From Pontibacter sp. G13 (lineage in GTDB: Bacteria > Bacteroidota > Bacteroidia > J057): a DNA stretch of 64,000 nt. Of this stretch, positions 26,368 through 35,440 are shown piece by piece. The stretch's first letter is position 1. Each line of letters opens with the position of its first letter. The stretch covers positions 5,208,001-5,272,000 of the forward strand of contig NZ_CP134696.1 in NCBI RefSeq assembly GCF_031851795.1, written 5' to 3'. The position numbers were made by a program, and so were the translations under genes. A model generated the notes under the pieces. That model did no database searches and had not been told where the DNA came from. It saw nothing but the letters and a program-made list of their open reading frames with translations.

Positions 26368-29162
26368 GGTTGGTTGATTTGTTGTTGGAGGGAAGAGATC
26401 TGGGCTTTCAGTGCTTCGATTTCCGCTTGCTGATCTTGCATTCCCTGAATCAGTACTGGAATCAAATCCGCGTAGTACACCCCCAGTTTTTCAGCGGGAA
26501 CGGTCTCCCATTCTCCCGATTCATGTTGAATGATTTCCGAATCCACGACCACCTCAGGGACTGTCTGTTGGAGGTCTTGGGCGATGAGTCCCAGCTTGAC
26601 TCCCCGATCCGGTCCTGATTTCCACTGAAAGGAAACAGGCTTGAGCTTCATGACGGTTTCGAGGCCGTATTCGATGGGTTGGATCTGCGTCTTTTCGCGG
26701 GCGTCTGAAGTATTGACGACGCCATTGGTACTATGCACACGGAACCAACGATTGGCGGTATTGCCCATGAAGAATGCGTTGTCTGTAGTGGGTACAAAGT
26801 GACAATTGACGCCCATTAAGAAAGTCCCGAAATCCTCCAGAGTCTCGATACTTCCAAGTTGAAGCTTACCTTCCACATGAAGTGCATTGTCTGGATCTAT
26901 GGTGCCAATGCCTACAAATCCATTTTTGAGGATGGTCATGGCATTCTCCCGGGTGGTGGCGGAGGTTCCGATTCCGACTTCGAATATCGGATCAGAAGAC
27001 ACCCAGTTGTTGAAGGTTCCGCCTCCGACATTGTATTGTCCGATGGCTACGGAATTGATGGCTTGCGCTTGGGTGAATGCTCCAAGCGCGGTGCTCCGAT
27101 TGCCCGAAGCGACCGTGTAGTACCCCAGGGCAAAAGATTGTTCCCCGGTCGCATCCGAAGCGAATCCAGCCGCCAAGGAATGCGTTCCCTGTGCCAACGT
27201 ATTGGACCCCATGGCCGTGGACATGGTGCCCACTGCCTCTGAATTGCTGCCAATCGCGAAGGAGGTGGTTCCGGATGCCAAAGTGCTAGATCCCATGGCC
27301 GTGGAATTGACACCTGTGGCTTCTGCCAATATCCCAAATGCTGTCGACCGAATGCCGGTCGCGCGAGTCTGGTATCCCATCGCCGTGGCATAGGTTCCTG
27401 ATGCGACAGTATATCGGCCCATTGCCACAGAGTTGTACCCCTTGGCTTTGGTGGAGATTCCCATCCCGACGGAGTAGGAACCCATGCTGTCCGTGTCCCA
27501 CTCTAGGTTGTTCACGATTCCCACACGGAAGGCAGATTTGGAGGCGGCCCACATCATTTTGGCACCTGGCCCGAGTGTATCTGCTCCAATCAGCAAGGTG
27601 TTGCCCGGAGCGATATGGAGGGGGGCTTCAGGGATCGCGGTCCCGATACCGACCTTGCCGCCATTGTAATATATCCCCGTAGATGCTACCGACCAGAGAT
27701 CGTTGTCCTCGTCCGTACCGGCTCCCCACTGGTTGCCGTCCCATTTGAGTACTTGCCCTGCTGCGGGGGGCGTAGAATTCACGGGATTGCCCTGAATCCC
27801 CTGTACGGTCAGTCCTGAGAATACGCCCGAAATATCTCCCCCGGCGAGGGTGGTGTCCACCACGTCATCGAGATGGTCGATGTCTCCGGTGTTGGTGACG
27901 ATGTTGTTGGTGATGTCGATGCCGTCGCCCGCCGTGTATTGGTCGTTGAGGTCGGGGGAAAGGGTCCACTGAGCGCCATCCCATTTGAGGATTTGTTCTG
28001 GAGCGGGGGCATTGGGATCGACGGGGTTTCCTTGAAGCTGCTCGACGGTCAGGGCAGAGAATACGCCTGAAATATCTCCCCCGGCGAGGGTGGTGTCTAC
28101 CACGTCATCGAGATGGTCAATGTCTCCGGTGTTGGTGACGATGTTGTTGGTGATATCGATGCCGTCGCCCGCCGTGTATTGATCATTGAGGTCGGGGGAA
28201 AGGGTCCACTGAGCGCCATCCCATTTGAGGATTTGTTCGGGAGCGGGGGCATTGGGATCGACGGGGTTTCCTTGAAGCTGCTCAACGGTCAGGGCAGAGA
28301 ATACGCCTGAAATATCTCCCCCGGCGAGGGTGGTGTCTACCACGTCATCGAGATGGTCAATGTCTCCGGTGTTGGTGACGATGTTGTTGGTGATGTCGAT
28401 GCCAGCACCCGCCGTGTATTGGTCATTGAGGTCCCAATCCAGTGCCCACTCGTTGCCGTCCCATTTGAGGATCTGACCGACTTGCGGGAATTTGGGGTCG
28501 ACAGGATTGCCTTGGATCTTGCCTACGTTCAGCGTCGAGAAGGTACCTGTTACATCTCCGGCGGCGGTGGAAGTCACCAAGAGATCATCGGTAGGGTCGA
28601 GGTCTCCGGTATTGGTGATGACATTTCCAGTCAGGTCGATCCCAGCGCCAGCGGTATATGAAATGACCGTTTCATCCTGCGGGACCCAAGCGCCACCATC
28701 CCACATGAGCACTTGTCCGATGAGCGGAGGAAGGCCGTCTACATCCAATAAGTCGTGAAGTTCCATTTGGTCGGCAATGTCCGATCGCTCCGAACGAATG
28801 GAGTAGGGCACTTGCCGGATGGGCGTAGTGCCCATCGCGACCCAACCCACTCCCAAGTTGAGTTCGATGAATATCTGAGGATTGGATACCGTCCAGTCGA
28901 TTCCGGCGAAGGTGCCTAACTGAGCCGTACCAGTTCCGATGGAGAGATTGACGAGACCGAATGCATTGGTGGAGGTGGTATGAGTCTCGCGATAGAGGTC
29001 AGTAGCTCCATCTTGGATGGTCACTCGCATGTCTACCAGCTGAGTGGCGAGGATATTGCCGGAGCCATCGCGGATGACGGCTTGGTAGGGGATGCCCGGC
29101 GACTGGGCAAAAGCAGGCAGCATGACCCAATAGGCCAAGCAGAATAGGAAGCATCGTTTCAT
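26364..29162 (-). CDS. Repeat-bearing adhesin with C-terminal S74 chaperone domain, copy 1
   Basis: A 932-residue secreted protein from ATG 29162, where the signal peptide MKRCFLFCLAYWVMLPAFAQ starts; upstream in-frame codons to 29276 are not used. An N-terminal domain (SPGIPYQAVIRDGSGNI) leads to about four 80-residue repeats containing QILKWDG, YTAGDGIDI and NTGDIDHLDD. YadA-like head repeats follow (TAMGSNTLAQGTHSLAAGFA type). The C-terminal peptidase S74/tail-fibre chaperone domain has TSDAREKTQIQPIEYGLE, retaining Ser and Lys of the self-cleavage dyad, then a coiled coil. It is probably trimeric and fibrous. No T9SS tail is present, so surface attachment may depend on the overlapping small T9SS gene. 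Confidence 0.88.
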   Translation of the reverse strand: MKRCFLFCLAYWVMLPAFAQSPGIPYQAVIRDGSGNILATQLVDMRVTIQDGATDLYRETHTTSTNAFGLVNLSIGTGTAQLGTFAGIDWTVSNPQIFIELNLGVGWVAMGTTPIRQVPYSIRSERSDIADQMELHDLLDVDGLPPLIGQVLMWDGGAWVPQDETVISYTAGAGIDLTGNVITNTGDLDPTDDLLVTSTAAGDVTGTFSTLNVGKIQGNPVDPKFPQVGQILKWDGNEWALDWDLNDQYTAGAGIDITNNIVTNTGDIDHLDDVVDTTLAGGDISGVFSALTVEQLQGNPVDPNAPAPEQILKWDGAQWTLSPDLNDQYTAGDGIDITNNIVTNTGDIDHLDDVVDTTLAGGDISGVFSALTVEQLQGNPVDPNAPAPEQILKWDGAQWTLSPDLNDQYTAGDGIDITNNIVTNTGDIDHLDDVVDTTLAGGDISGVFSGLTVQGIQGNPVNSTPPAAGQVLKWDGNQWGAGTDEDNDLWSVASTGIYYNGGKVGIGTAIPEAPLHIAPGNTLLIGADTLGPGAKMMWAASKSAFRVGIVNNLEWDTDSMGSYSVGMGISTKAKGYNSVAMGRYTVASGTYATAMGYQTRATGIRSTAFGILAEATGVNSTAMGSSTLASGTTSFAIGSNSEAVGTMSTAMGSNTLAQGTHSLAAGFASDATGEQSFALGYYTVASGNRSTALGAFTQAQAINSVAIGQYNVGGGTFNNWVSSDPIFEVGIGTSATTRENAMTILKNGFVGIGTIDPDNALHVEGKLQLGSIETLEDFGTFLMGVNCHFVPTTDNAFFMGNTANRWFRVHSTNGVVNTSDAREKTQIQPIEYGLETVMKLKPVSFQWKSGPDRGVKLGLIAQDLQQTVPEVVVDSEIIQHESGEWETVPAEKLGVYYADLIPVLIQGMQDQQAEIEALKAQISSLQQQINQP
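27809..28440 (-). repeat. 240-bp in-gene tandem repeats of adhesin 1
   Basis: Near-identical units with a 240-bp period (landmark GGCGAGGGTGGTGTC at 27843, 28083 and 28323). Each encodes 80 residues. A more diverged unit adjoins at 28440-28660. Confidence 0.9.
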
Positions 29163-29401
29163 AGTGGTTGGAGGTTGTTTGTAGAGAGACTGGTATGGAT
29201 CAAAAGGATTGCGTGGAGGAAAGGTCTCCAACGTGGGCTCATCTGAGTGCCCAAAATAGCTGACGGCCCGTGCCAAGCCTGTGAAGCCTGCATGATTCGT
29301 CTTGCATATTTTTGGTCAAATCAGTCGATTGGGAAGTGTACAAGTATGTCGAATCTTGGGGAGAATGAAAAGTCTGGGAATCGATTTTATCGGGAAGGAA
29401 T

Positions 29402-29612
29402 GAATGCCCGCGTGAGGGATCGTAGGTGCGCGACCTTAGGAGCGGTCCGACGGAAATGTCCTCCCCTTTCCGGGACAAAATCAACAGAAGAAACGCTCCG
29501 GGGCGAAGGGTGCAATCCGGAGGACGGGAGTGCCAACGGACCACCGCAGAGCCCGGCCCGCGCCCTCATGCCCAGCGAAGAACTTCTGCCAGACCGCGGG
29601 ACACGCCCAAAT
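29402..29612 (-). repeat. Dispersed intergenic element, copy 3
   Basis: On the minus strand it begins GGGCGTGTCCCGCGG and ends GATCCCTCACGCGGGCAT. It has the GGGCGTG/CACGC end pairing, a CTGGGCATGAGGGCG block and an ACTCCCGTCCTCCGG block shared with the other copies. The flanking 29163-29401 holds no gene. Confidence 0.6.
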
Positions 29613-29656
29613 CCTCCTTCCATTCATCAGCATTCCGTTCTGTCTCCTCCAATATC

Positions 29657-29700
29657 CAAACAGCGGATACCTCCCTCCGAAAAGAGAAGTATCCGCTGTT
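29657..29700 (-). terminator. Hairpin terminator of adhesin cassette 2
   Basis: AACAGCGGATAC and GTATCCGCTGTT form a perfect 12-bp stem with an 18-base loop, then TTTGG on the minus strand, 93 bases after the small T9SS gene. Confidence 0.6.
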
Positions 29701-29792
29701 GCGAACCGAAATTTCAGTACCCTACCCAAGTCAATGGCGGTTAGCGATACCCTAACGATCACCCTTCACCCAGCTTCGATACTGATCCAGGA

Positions 29793-30290
29793 TCAATGCA
29801 GCTTTTCGAGCTTGATCGTGGCTAGCAATTGTCCTAGAGCGTTTTCGATCTTCAAGAGGTAGAGACCGTCCGCGTGTCCGGAAAGATCGATCTCCCCTGA
29901 TTGCATGTTCAGGTCCCAAGTCGGGGCCATGTGGAGGCTTCTGCCCGCGAGGTCAAATACCTTGAGCCTCCATGTTTCGGATTGGGGATCATCGAATTCG
30001 ACCTTGAATTTTCCCGTGCTAGGGTTGGGAAATACCCGCACCGAGATTCCCAGATCGGCATAGATACGGGTCCCATTGGATGCTTCGGGTTGTTGGAAGC
30101 CTTGGGTCAACTGGATGTTTCCTGCCGCCCAAGTGAGCGTCATGGGTTCGCCTATCGTCATCGACATGGCCAAATTGGCACCAGTCGCTAGCATCCCTGC
30201 CGAACCGATGACTTGACGCTCGATGGACTGTGCGCGGAGGGACATGGTCATCCCCCAACCCACGAGTAAGAGGAGGATGCTAGTTCTCAT
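29793..30290 (-). CDS. Small T9SS-sorted surface protein, partner of adhesin 2
   Basis: A 165-residue paralogue of the 25855 product with the same plan. A signal peptide ending LRAQ leads to QVIGSAGMLATGANLAMSMT, LTQGFQQP and a type A sorting domain from VRVFPNPSTGKF to LLATIKLEKLH. It overlaps the upstream adhesin gene by 11 bases. Conservation of the pair order in two cassettes suggests that the small protein works with the adhesin, for example as its anchor or assembly factor; this is inference from gene order only. Confidence 0.88.
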   Translation of the reverse strand: MRTSILLLLVGWGMTMSLRAQSIERQVIGSAGMLATGANLAMSMTIGEPMTLTWAAGNIQLTQGFQQPEASNGTRIYADLGISVRVFPNPSTGKFKVEFDDPQSETWRLKVFDLAGRSLHMAPTWDLNMQSGEIDLSGHADGLYLLKIENALGQLLATIKLEKLH

Positions 30291-33200
30291 CGCGTGCTGA
30301 AGTTTGGAGTTGCTGAACCAGTTGGATCAATTGGTCGATCTGGGCTTGTTGCTGATCGATCAATTCTTGCTGCTCTTGGATGGCTTTGATGGCCAAGACG
30401 CTGAATTGCGCATAGTCGATGGCGTAATAGTCGGATTCCTCGTCGGGAGCGGCGACCAGCGTAGGGAATTGCTGTTCCACTTCCTGGGCAATGAATCCCC
30501 ATGTGGGTTGGGTCTCTATGCCTGCATTTCGGGTAAATCGATAGGTCACCGGTTCCAGCTGCAGCACGCGATCCAAAACCGATTCGATGGGCTGAATATC
30601 GGTCTTGAGCCTGCGGTCGGAGGTGGCGTAGTAGGTGCCGGAGGAACTGCCCCAATATCCCACCTGAGTGCCATTGTAGTACATTCGGAGTGCCGTGGAA
30701 GAGGTCATGCGCATGTCCCAATAGTTGGAGTAGCTGTTGTTGGCGATCCGCAATTGAGGGAGGTTGATGGAGCCTTTGAGATGCAGGAGCGCGTTGGGCG
30801 CCGCAAGACCGATGCCCGTCTTGCCATCTTTGAGGATGGTCATGGCATTTTTTCGAGCTACAGCGGAGGAACCGATTCCTACTTCGAACACAGGATCCGA
30901 GGAAACCCATGTTCCGGAATCACCGCCTGCGACATTGTAGCGGCCGATGGCGAAATCATTGTAGGCTTCAGCCTCGGTGTACTGACCAAATGAGGACGTA
31001 AAGGCTCCCTTGGCATCTGAAAAATATCCCATCGCCAAGCTATACTTTCCGGAGGCGACCGTGCTATGTCCAATCGAAATTGCCCAGTCTTCTAAGGATT
31101 CTGCATTATCTCCCAGCGCTATCGAATAGAACTCGGTGGCTTGGGAACCGCCTCCAATCGAAATAGATCTGGAACCCAGTGCATCGCCCCCAATGAAGGC
31201 GATCGATTGTGAGCCCAGCGCTTTGGAATAGTTCCCGAATGCAAAGGAAATAAATCCATCTGCATGAGCTTGCTGTCCCATGGCAAAGGCCGCCAAGCCT
31301 GATGCCTTGGAATTGTATCCCATCGCCACAGAAAACTGGCCCATCGCTCGGTTGAGGCTCCCCAATGCGGTGGAGTAATATCCCACACTGTCCGGGTCCC
31401 AATACGTGCCCGATGAATTGCCCAAGTATCCTGCTCGAAAAGCGCCCCGATCTGCCATCCATTGGAATCGGTATCCTGCTCCTGTCGTGTCTGCTCCAAA
31501 GAGCACAGATTTGCCGGCGCCTACATGGAAGTCCGCAACGGGCGTCTGGGAACCAATTGCCACTTGTCCGCTCGAGAAGTAGATATCATCTCCGGTTTCT
31601 GTCCAGAGGTCGGAATCTGCATCGGCATCGGGCACCCACTGCGAACCATTCCACTTGAGGACTTCGCCGTTGGTCGGGGCGGCATTGGAGACGGTTCTTC
31701 CGCGGATCTTGTTGACGGAGAGGCCGGAGAAATTGCCCGAGACGTCGCCGCCTGCATTGGAGGTGTTGGTGAGGTCGTCGGTGGGGTCCGTGTCGCCGAG
31801 GTTGGTGATGGTTCCATTATTGATCTGGATGCCTGATCCGGCGGTGTAGGCATTGTTTTCATCGGCATCGGGCACCCATTGCGAACCATTCCACTTGAGG
31901 ACTTCGCCGTTGGTCGGGGCGGCATTGGAGACGGTTCTTCCGCGGATCTTGTTGACGGAGAGGCCGGAGAAATTACCCGAGACATCGCCGCCTGCATTGG
32001 AGGAGTTGGTGAGGTCGTCGGTGGGGTCCGTGTCGCCGAGGTTGGTGATGGTTCCATTGTTGATCTGGATGCCTGATCCGGCGGTGTAGGCATTGTTTTC
32101 ATCGGCATCAGGCACCCATTGCGAACCATTCCACTTGAGGACTTCGCCGTTGGTCGGGGCGGCATTGGAGACGGTTCTTCCGCGGATCTTGTTGACGGAG
32201 AGGCCGGAGAAATTACCCGAGACGTCGCCGCCTGCATTGGAGGAGTTGGTGAGGTCGTCGGAAGGGTCCGTGTCGCCGAGGTTGGTGATGGTTCCATTGT
32301 TGATCTGGATGCCCGATCCGGCGGTGTATGCATTGTTTTCATCGGCATCCGGCACCCACTGCGATCCATTCCACTTGAGGACTTCGCCGTTGGTCGGGGC
32401 GGCATTGGAGACGGTTCTTCCGCGGATCTTGTTGACGGAGAGGCCGGAGAAATTGCCCGAGACATCGCCGCCTGCATTGGAGGAGTTGGTGAGGTCGTCG
32501 GAAGGGTCCGTGTCGCCGAGGTTTGTGATGGTTCCATTGTTGATCTGGATGCCTGATCCGGCGGTGTATGCATTGTTTTCATCGGCATCGGGCACCCACT
32601 GCGAACCATTCCACTTGAGGACTTCGCCGTTGGTCGGGGCGGCATTGGAGACGGTTCTTCCGCGGATCTTGTTGACGGAGAGGCCGGAGAAATTACCCGA
32701 GACATCGCCGCCTGCATTGGAGGTGTTGGTGAGGTCGTCGGTGGGGTCTGTGTCTCCCGTATTCTCGATGACGGGGCCATTGATTTGGATGCCCGCGCCT
32801 GCTTGATAGGCAGTTCCGGAACTGAGCGAAGCAGGTTCCCAAGCCGCTCCATTCCATTGTAGCACTTGGTTAGCTACTGGATTGGCCGCCTGCACATCGG
32901 TGAGCAGATCGAGCGTCATCTGATCTGCGATATCTGACTTCTGGGCACGGATGGAGTAGGGAACCTCGCCGATGGGCTGACTCCCCATGAGCACATAACC
33001 CGTACCGAGATCCAGCTCCACCTGAATCTGCGACTGGATCGCCCGCCAATCGATCTGGGCATAATCCCCGAATACGACGACTCCTTGGCCGATGGTGGTA
33101 TTCACCAAGCCGAAATCATTGGTCTGAAGGACATGTGTCTCCTGAAACACAGGAACATTGCTGTCCAAAATGGAAAATCGTACCGAGATGGGTTGGTTGG

Positions 33201-33315
33201 AAAGGATGGCTCCCTGTGCATCGCGGATGACCGCCTGATAGGGAATACCGGAAAGTTGGGCGAAGCCATAGCATGACGACACCAACAGGGTGAACAATAA
33301 GACCAGCTTTTTCAT
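30280..33315 (-). CDS. Repeat-bearing adhesin with C-terminal S74 chaperone domain, copy 2
   Basis: A 1011-residue secreted protein with signal peptide MKKLVLLFTLLVSSCYGFAQ. An N-terminal SGIPYQAVIRDAQGAI domain is homologous to adhesin 1, and the ADQM stretch is shared. Five 80-residue repeats (GEVLKWNGSQWVPDAD, NAYTAGSGIQI, NLGDTDPSDD, GGDVSGNFSGL, NKIRGRTV) are nearly identical. YadA-type head repeats and an S74 domain follow (TSDRRLKTDIQPIESVLDRV, GFIAQEVEQQFP, then a Gln-rich coiled coil). Ser and Lys of the self-cleavage dyad are present. Phage fibres with this domain fold as trimers and cleave it off. No T9SS tail is present. Confidence 0.88.
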   Translation of the reverse strand: MKKLVLLFTLLVSSCYGFAQLSGIPYQAVIRDAQGAILSNQPISVRFSILDSNVPVFQETHVLQTNDFGLVNTTIGQGVVVFGDYAQIDWRAIQSQIQVELDLGTGYVLMGSQPIGEVPYSIRAQKSDIADQMTLDLLTDVQAANPVANQVLQWNGAAWEPASLSSGTAYQAGAGIQINGPVIENTGDTDPTDDLTNTSNAGGDVSGNFSGLSVNKIRGRTVSNAAPTNGEVLKWNGSQWVPDADENNAYTAGSGIQINNGTITNLGDTDPSDDLTNSSNAGGDVSGNFSGLSVNKIRGRTVSNAAPTNGEVLKWNGSQWVPDADENNAYTAGSGIQINNGTITNLGDTDPSDDLTNSSNAGGDVSGNFSGLSVNKIRGRTVSNAAPTNGEVLKWNGSQWVPDADENNAYTAGSGIQINNGTITNLGDTDPTDDLTNSSNAGGDVSGNFSGLSVNKIRGRTVSNAAPTNGEVLKWNGSQWVPDADENNAYTAGSGIQINNGTITNLGDTDPTDDLTNTSNAGGDVSGNFSGLSVNKIRGRTVSNAAPTNGEVLKWNGSQWVPDADADSDLWTETGDDIYFSSGQVAIGSQTPVADFHVGAGKSVLFGADTTGAGYRFQWMADRGAFRAGYLGNSSGTYWDPDSVGYYSTALGSLNRAMGQFSVAMGYNSKASGLAAFAMGQQAHADGFISFAFGNYSKALGSQSIAFIGGDALGSRSISIGGGSQATEFYSIALGDNAESLEDWAISIGHSTVASGKYSLAMGYFSDAKGAFTSSFGQYTEAEAYNDFAIGRYNVAGGDSGTWVSSDPVFEVGIGSSAVARKNAMTILKDGKTGIGLAAPNALLHLKGSINLPQLRIANNSYSNYWDMRMTSSTALRMYYNGTQVGYWGSSSGTYYATSDRRLKTDIQPIESVLDRVLQLEPVTYRFTRNAGIETQPTWGFIAQEVEQQFPTLVAAPDEESDYYAIDYAQFSVLAIKAIQEQQELIDQQQAQIDQLIQLVQQLQTSARDEN
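31615..32757 (-). repeat. 240-bp in-gene tandem repeats of adhesin 2
   Basis: Almost five units with 240-bp period (starts near 31621, 31861, 32101, 32341 and 32581). They differ at only a few positions each, far less than the flanking gene differs from its paralogue. They keep stop-free shadow frames open on both strands. Confidence 0.95.
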
Positions 33316-33422
33316 GAAAAAGTAAAATGGTGGACACGTGGAAATAGGTGGCTGGACGTGGTCCTATGTTCGCTGGCAATAAACGATTTTTTGATCGGAA
33401 ATGTAAACGAGTTTGAATTTCT

Positions 33423-33651
33423 TTTGGGCGATCTCGGCGTGCTGGACTTGAGTTCCTCGCTTGGCAAGAAGGTCGCCGAGCTGGGCTGTTCAGGGGTTCG
33501 CTCTGCTCCCGTCCTCGGAAAATCCCTACTCACTCTACTTGAAGAAATTCACCTAGTATCATGGAATACCTTTGGGATTCATCCGCTTGTTCCTCGGACC
33601 TCGCTGGCGCTCGCCCTTACCATCCCGATCGCCGCCGCTGGCCATCCGCAC
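33423..33651 (+). repeat. Dispersed intergenic element, copy 4
   Basis: Begins GGGCGATCTCGGCGTGCTGGA, continues GGGCTGTTCAGGGGTTCGCTC and TCCCGTCCTCGG, then CCGCTTGTTCCTCGGACC, and ends GCCGCCGCTGGCCATCCGCAC, matching the ends of copies 5 and 6. Confidence 0.7.
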
Positions 33652-33668
33652 ATTTACCTCACATACAA

Positions 33669-33698
33669 ACAGCCGCAAGGCAATCTCCCTGCGGCTGT
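33669..33698 (-). terminator. Hairpin, possible terminator of the AhpD-like gene
   Basis: ACAGCCGCA and TGCGGCTGT form a 9-bp stem, followed by TTTGT on the minus strand, about 60 bases after the stop at 33762. Confidence 0.55.
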
Positions 33699-33761
33699 CG
33701 ATGATCCTCAGTCAATCAGATGGACTGAATCAGAAGGGACCTGTGTCCATCTAGGTACACA

Positions 33762-34313
33762 CTAAGCAATTGTTTTCTCCAATTCAGGGGCGACCGGAAA
33801 ATCGATCGGCACCTGAGTCAGATTGTGGAGGTAGTTGGTGATGGAGATTTTGTTGACTGCCAGTACCAGATCTACCAGACTTCCCTCGGTATATCCAGCC
33901 GCCAAGAAAGCATCTACCAACGCTTGATCGGCTTTGCCACGACGCTCGACAATGTTGCCCGCGAGTTTCACCAGTGCGTCCAATTTGGCATCAAAGCTGG
34001 CTCCACCGCCTCGGATTTCGAGAATTTGGTCTTCGCTCAGTCCTTGGCCTTTGGCGAGCATGGTATGCGCGCTCTGGCAATAGCGGCAGCCGTTGAGCTG
34101 GCTGACGATGAGGTTGACCGCTTCCTGCTCCTGTCCGGTCAGTGAGGTCTTCCCTGCACCGAATCCCAGAAAATTTCCCAAGGCAGTCTCAGAATGGGCA
34201 AATGTCGCATAGAGATTGGGCACCATGCCGAGCTTGCTTTTGAGGGTATCGAAGATCTCCTGATTGGAAGGAGTCACTTGGTCGCGGGTAGGGACTGTGA
34301 AGTTTGCCATCAT
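33762..34313 (-). CDS. Carboxymuconolactone decarboxylase/AhpD-like peroxidase-family protein
   Basis: A 183-residue protein with the AhpD-family core: an acidic helix (TGQEQEAVNLIVSQLNGC), then CRYCQSAH with Cys76, Cys79 and His83. These are the redox and proton-relay residues of alkylhydroperoxidase-like members. It is cytosolic. It reduces peroxides or acts as a small-molecule thiol oxidoreductase in relatives; the true substrate is unknown. An AraC-type regulator lies 101 bases upstream on the same strand and is a natural candidate regulator. Start may be either of two adjacent ATGs. Confidence 0.88.
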   Translation of the reverse strand: MMANFTVPTRDQVTPSNQEIFDTLKSKLGMVPNLYATFAHSETALGNFLGFGAGKTSLTGQEQEAVNLIVSQLNGCRYCQSAHTMLAKGQGLSEDQILEIRGGGASFDAKLDALVKLAGNIVERRGKADQALVDAFLAAGYTEGSLVDLVLAVNKISITNYLHNLTQVPIDFPVAPELEKTIA

Positions 34314-34414
34314 GTATGATTTTGAATGGTGAATAATGTGTTTGTCGTTGTTGACATTTCAAAGATGGCAGGTTGATGAGGCGAATTCGTTGTCAGTATT
34401 TCCCGAGGGTTTGG

Positions 34415-35290
34415 TCATTTTTCCCCAGATGCTGAAAATGTCTGATTTCTGAAGGCAGACGGGCTGAGTCCGTAGGTTTTCTTGAACATTTTGGAGAAGT
34501 GTGCCGAGTCCTCGAATCCCAGTTCATAGCCGATTTCCTTGGCGGTGAAGTCGGTCCCGATCAAGAGCCGTTTGGCCTCTAGCATGATCCGATTGTGGAT
34601 GACTTGCAGGGGCGTCTCCTGATTGTACTGGGCGAATAGGTTGGAGAGCGTTTTGGGCGATCGATGCAGCAGATCCGCATAATCTTTGACTTGGCGCTTT
34701 TCGCGGAAGTGCTGATCCACTAGCAGATTGTATTGGCGGATCAGATCCACTTGATTTGGGGAAAATGTGTGGAGCGTGGCCTGCTCCTTGGCGAGTCGTG
34801 TGATGAGGATAATTAGGCGCTTGAGAAGCATTTGGAGCATCTCACCTTGGATGTTGTCGCGTGTCTGCAATTCGTCCTCGAAGACTTGGTACAACAGGTC
34901 CATCTTCCGGTGATGATCCATATCTAGCGAAATGATGGGCACCGATTGTGTCCCGAAGAAGATGATGCCATTGCACGAAACCTCCTCGTCATGATCGAGA
35001 ATGCAGTAGAATGCCCGATTGAAGGCCCACCCCGTGATAGGCGGATTGCCCGTGGTGGGAACCAGGTGATGCAGAAAGGTCAGGGACATCATCTGGTCAG
35101 GGGCGAGCGTCGTTTCCACGCCATCCAGCTGAAATTGGGCAGGGCGATCCGACCGATTCCAGAGGATATACACCAATCGATCACGCTCCGCAAAGTGTGG
35201 CAAATCCCCAAAGAAGTCCTCGCTCATGGCAAAGAAGGCCTTGAGTCTCGATTCCTGATATTCCCGATAGCTGGGTCGTGATGATTCCAT
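34415..35290 (-). CDS. AraC family transcriptional regulator
   Basis: A 291-residue regulator. The N-terminal about 180 residues look like a cupin-type sensing domain (RPAQFQLDGVETTLAPDQMM). The C-terminal part has the two AraC helix-turn-helices: LHRSPKTLSNLFAQY, and TAKEIGYELGFEDSAHFSKMFKKTYGLSPSAFR, the classical second HTH with the GF-x-D-x-x-HFS signature. The inducer is unknown. It precedes the AhpD-like gene on the same strand. Confidence 0.9.
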   Translation of the reverse strand: MESSRPSYREYQESRLKAFFAMSEDFFGDLPHFAERDRLVYILWNRSDRPAQFQLDGVETTLAPDQMMSLTFLHHLVPTTGNPPITGWAFNRAFYCILDHDEEVSCNGIIFFGTQSVPIISLDMDHHRKMDLLYQVFEDELQTRDNIQGEMLQMLLKRLIILITRLAKEQATLHTFSPNQVDLIRQYNLLVDQHFREKRQVKDYADLLHRSPKTLSNLFAQYNQETPLQVIHNRIMLEAKRLLIGTDFTAKEIGYELGFEDSAHFSKMFKKTYGLSPSAFRNQTFSASGEK

Positions 35291-35440
35291 GTGACAAATA
35301 TGTCAGTTCTCCTACCCTTGGTTTGTCGGATAGCTACCAAGCGGATGTAGCCGCCCGAGCAAATGGATGGTGCATGTATCGGCGTTTAATCCTAATTTTG
35401 CAGGGTATTTCATCAGGAAGCAATATTCAATAGGATCAAC

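Noticed and set aside
29402-29762. Overlapping open frames on both strands near 29.4-29.8 kb
   Set aside because: They fall in the GC-rich dispersed element (copy 3) and the terminator; both strands are open because of composition.
31521-32852. A 443-codon minus-strand frame and a 237-codon plus-strand frame (32093-32806) across adhesin 2
   Set aside because: They run through the 240-bp repeats; as 240 is a multiple of three, any stop-free frame stays open through all units. Their composition (Pro/Thr/Ser-rich or highly repetitive) and lack of a start context argue against coding.
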